NCBI GenBank assembly: GCA_948468465.1
Contig: CAOKJJ010000129.1
Span: 1 to 14,927, forward strand
DNA from: an uncultured Eubacterium sp.
GTDB lineage: Bacteria > Bacillota_A > Clostridia > Lachnospirales > Lachnospiraceae
DNA length: 14,927 nucleotides
Reading direction: 5' to 3'
Part shown: positions 13,701-14,927 of the stretch, in pieces
Position numbering within the stretch: position 1 is the stretch's first letter
Layout: each line of letters starts with the position of its first letter
Position numbers and translations under genes: made by a program
Notes under the pieces: model-generated
Told to the model about the DNA's origin: nothing
Seen by the model: the letters and a program-made list of their open reading frames with translations, nothing else
Databases searched by the model: none

Positions 13701-13916
13701 ATGATTAAATATTATAAGTTATTAGACACCCTCAACCGTCGCTCTATGACAAAAGAGGACCTGCGCCGACAAATCGGCGTATCATCTGCAACAATGTCTA
13801 AAATATCGGCGCATAAGGCAGTATCTCTGGATGTTATTGATAAAATATGCTGTGCTCTTAATTGCCAGCCAGGAGATATTATTGAGTATGTTCCGGCTGC
13901 AGATGCCGAACAATAA
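13701..13916 (+). CDS. Small Cro/CI-type HTH regulator (HTH_26-like)
   Basis: The 71-residue protein is a single helix-turn-helix domain: MTKEDLRRQIGVSSATMSKISAHKAVSLDVIDKICCALNCQPGDIIEYV (about 16-64) matches the small YozG/HTH_26 type, with LNCQPGDIIEYV as its typical end. It should bind DNA, probably as a dimer, and may regulate its own promoter and fic (inference). A GTG five codons upstream (13686) could also serve as start. I chose the ATG at 13701 because the family usually begins a few residues before the first helix (MIKYYKLLDTL); neither has a strong ribosome binding site. The fic ATG follows its stop after only 12 bases, so the two form one operon. Confidence 0.82.
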   Translation: MIKYYKLLDTLNRRSMTKEDLRRQIGVSSATMSKISAHKAVSLDVIDKICCALNCQPGDIIEYVPAADAEQ

Positions 13917-13928
13917 GGAGGTATTGCA

Positions 13929-14684
13929 ATGTCAACATTACAAGAACTGTTACAAAAAGCGGATTCCTATAAACAAAAAATATCCTCTGCCCGGCCCTTG
14001 GCAAAAGAAGAACTGAAATCCTTGGATGATTATTTCCGCATTGGCTTTACCTACACCAGCAATGCCTTGGAAGGAAGCACCCTGACAATATCAGAAACAA
14101 AGATACTTCTGGAAGATGGCATCACTGTCGGAGGACGCCCGCTGAAGGATTGCTATGAGGCCGTCGGTCATGGGGCTGCTTATGACTTCATGCTGGAGTT
14201 GGCAAGGCAGCAGTACATGAACATCACAGAAGATACCATCAAGAAACTGCATCGCCTTTTTTACCAAAAAGTTGACGCTGATCAGGCTGGTCAGTACCGT
14301 TCCATCCAGGTTTACATTTCTGGCACGGAATATATACCCCCATCGCCGGAGGACATACCTCATCTGATGAAGCACTTGGCAGATCAGATACATTCCTCAC
14401 GGTCTGCTCTGCACCCTATTGAGTTGGCAGCCATGGCACACAAGCGTCTGGTTGACATTCACCCGTTCATTGACGGGAACGGCAGAACTGCCCGACTCCT
14501 GATGAACCTTGTCTTGGTGAACGCTGGCTATGGTGTAGTGTCCATCCCACCTATTTTGCGAAACGATTATATCAATGCTCTTTCTGCTTCCAGACGTTTG
14601 AATGACATGGAGCCATTCTGCAAACTGATTGCCGAATGCGTGGTTGAGACAGAACGTGATTATTGTCGGCTGCTTAAGCTATAG
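13929..14684 (+). CDS. fic: Fic-family protein (probable protein AMPylase), class II
   Basis: The 251-residue protein carries the complete Fic motif HPFIDGNGRTAR (178-189), with His178 as catalytic base and the GNGR anion-binding loop. An N-terminal inhibitory helix motif (S/T)xxxE(G/N) is present as SNALEG (44-49), where Glu48 would block productive ATP binding; this makes it class II, self-inhibited. The flap region is GTEYIPPSPEDI (132-143). Fic enzymes usually transfer AMP from ATP to hydroxyl side chains of target proteins; the target here is unknown. No membrane segment or signal peptide is seen. GGAGG directly follows the HTH stop and precedes the ATG by 7 bases. It is followed by a terminator. 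A toxin-antitoxin-like or regulatory role is possible, but the built-in inhibitor means the HTH gene is not needed as antitoxin. Confidence 0.92.
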   Translation: MSTLQELLQKADSYKQKISSARPLAKEELKSLDDYFRIGFTYTSNALEGSTLTISETKILLEDGITVGGRPLKDCYEAVGHGAAYDFMLELARQQYMNITEDTIKKLHRLFYQKVDADQAGQYRSIQVYISGTEYIPPSPEDIPHLMKHLADQIHSSRSALHPIELAAMAHKRLVDIHPFIDGNGRTARLLMNLVLVNAGYGVVSIPPILRNDYINALSASRRLNDMEPFCKLIAECVVETERDYCRLLKL

Positions 14685-14732
14685 CAAAACCAATATGAAA
14701 ACTTTAAACACATATCATTTTATAAAACAGAC

Positions 14733-14768
14733 AACGGCAGCAGTACAATATTTCATACTGCTGCCGTT
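14733..14768. terminator. Terminator after fic
   Basis: AACGGCAGCAGTA (14733-14745) and TACTGCTGCCGTT (14756-14768) form a perfect 13-bp stem with a 10-base loop, about 50 bases after the fic stop. The plus strand continues with a short T-run (TTCTC after the stem). On the minus strand GTCTGTTTTAT follows, so it could also stop a leftward gene. Confidence 0.75.
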
Positions 14769-14798
14769 TCTCATAAGCAACACTGGCTACCCTGCATT

Positions 14799-14918
14799 TC
14801 ACAGAATTTTGCCTGGCTCTGCTCCGCAATGATCTTCTGTGCTTCTATGACAGCCTATATTCAGCTGTCTGTCCTTACTCATGCATTCGCCCTCACTGCA
14901 GTGAATCTCACCACACAT
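14799..14918 (-). CDS. Doubtful small Cys-rich reading frame
   Basis: A 39-codon frame runs on the minus strand from an ATG at 14918, with five cysteines and two histidines (it begins MCGEIHCSEGECMS). It is preceded in frame by a stop at the window edge, so upstream signals cannot be judged. The fic terminator lies where a terminator for it would be expected. I do not recognise it, and it may be chance. Apart from this, 14769-14927 shows nothing. Confidence 0.2.
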   Translation of the reverse strand: MCGEIHCSEGECMSKDRQLNIGCHRSTEDHCGAEPGKIL

Positions 14919-14927
14919 TAATTTTCA

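Overview
The window looks like chromosome of a butyrate-forming Clostridia bacterium, most likely Lachnospiraceae. The support is a thl-hbd-bcd-etfB butyryl-CoA operon, a clostridial-type Rex operator, moderately AT-rich intergenic DNA, strong GGAGG-type ribosome binding sites, BspA-like leucine-rich-repeat secreted proteins and an IS66-type miniature element. Species cannot be fixed from sequence reading alone.

Layout. Positions 1-3786 (minus strand) hold the butyryl-CoA operon: a promoter at about 3758-3786, a near-perfect Rex operator at 3687-3704, then thiolase, 3-hydroxybutyryl-CoA dehydrogenase, butyryl-CoA dehydrogenase and the first 12 codons of etfB (GTG start), cut by the window edge. 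The crotonase gene, commonly found in such operons, is not present here, and the thl-hbd and hbd-bcd gaps carry strong hairpins. Positions 3942-4512 (plus) hold a GNAT acetyltransferase. It overlaps by 7 bp at its 3' end the convergent 4506-5756 (minus) gene for a secreted protein with a PcsB/CwlO-like coiled coil and a SleB-type hydrolase domain. A 419-bp divergent promoter region (5757-6175) separates this from 6176-7360 (plus), an HD-GYP-like protein whose metal-binding residues are largely lost. A bidirectional terminator (7394-7432) divides it from carB-carA (minus, 7441-11741), the two subunits of carbamoyl-phosphate synthetase, which have a consensus promoter and an unusual repetitive leader.

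Positions 11942-13400 (minus) hold a secreted BspA-like leucine-rich-repeat protein with its own promoter and terminator. At 13460-13594 lies a 135-bp miniature inverted-repeat element with 12-bp perfect terminal repeats beginning GTAA and an exact 8-bp target duplication. Just beyond it, 13635-14768 (plus) is a two-gene module with promoter and terminator: a small HTH regulator and a class II Fic (AMPylase-type) protein. The last 160 bp contain only a doubtful small Cys-rich reading frame.

How the genes work together: thl, hbd, bcd and etfB serve reductive conversion of acetyl-CoA to butyryl-CoA, and the Rex site suggests control by the NADH/NAD+ ratio. carAB feeds pyrimidine and arginine synthesis. 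The envelope hydrolase, the LRR protein and the pseudo-HD-GYP protein are separate transcription units. The HTH-Fic pair plus the adjacent miniature element form the most accessory-looking part. I saw no clear new multi-gene system; the strongest less obvious signals are the IS66-like miniature element, the Rex operator, the degenerate HD-GYP protein and the carA leader.
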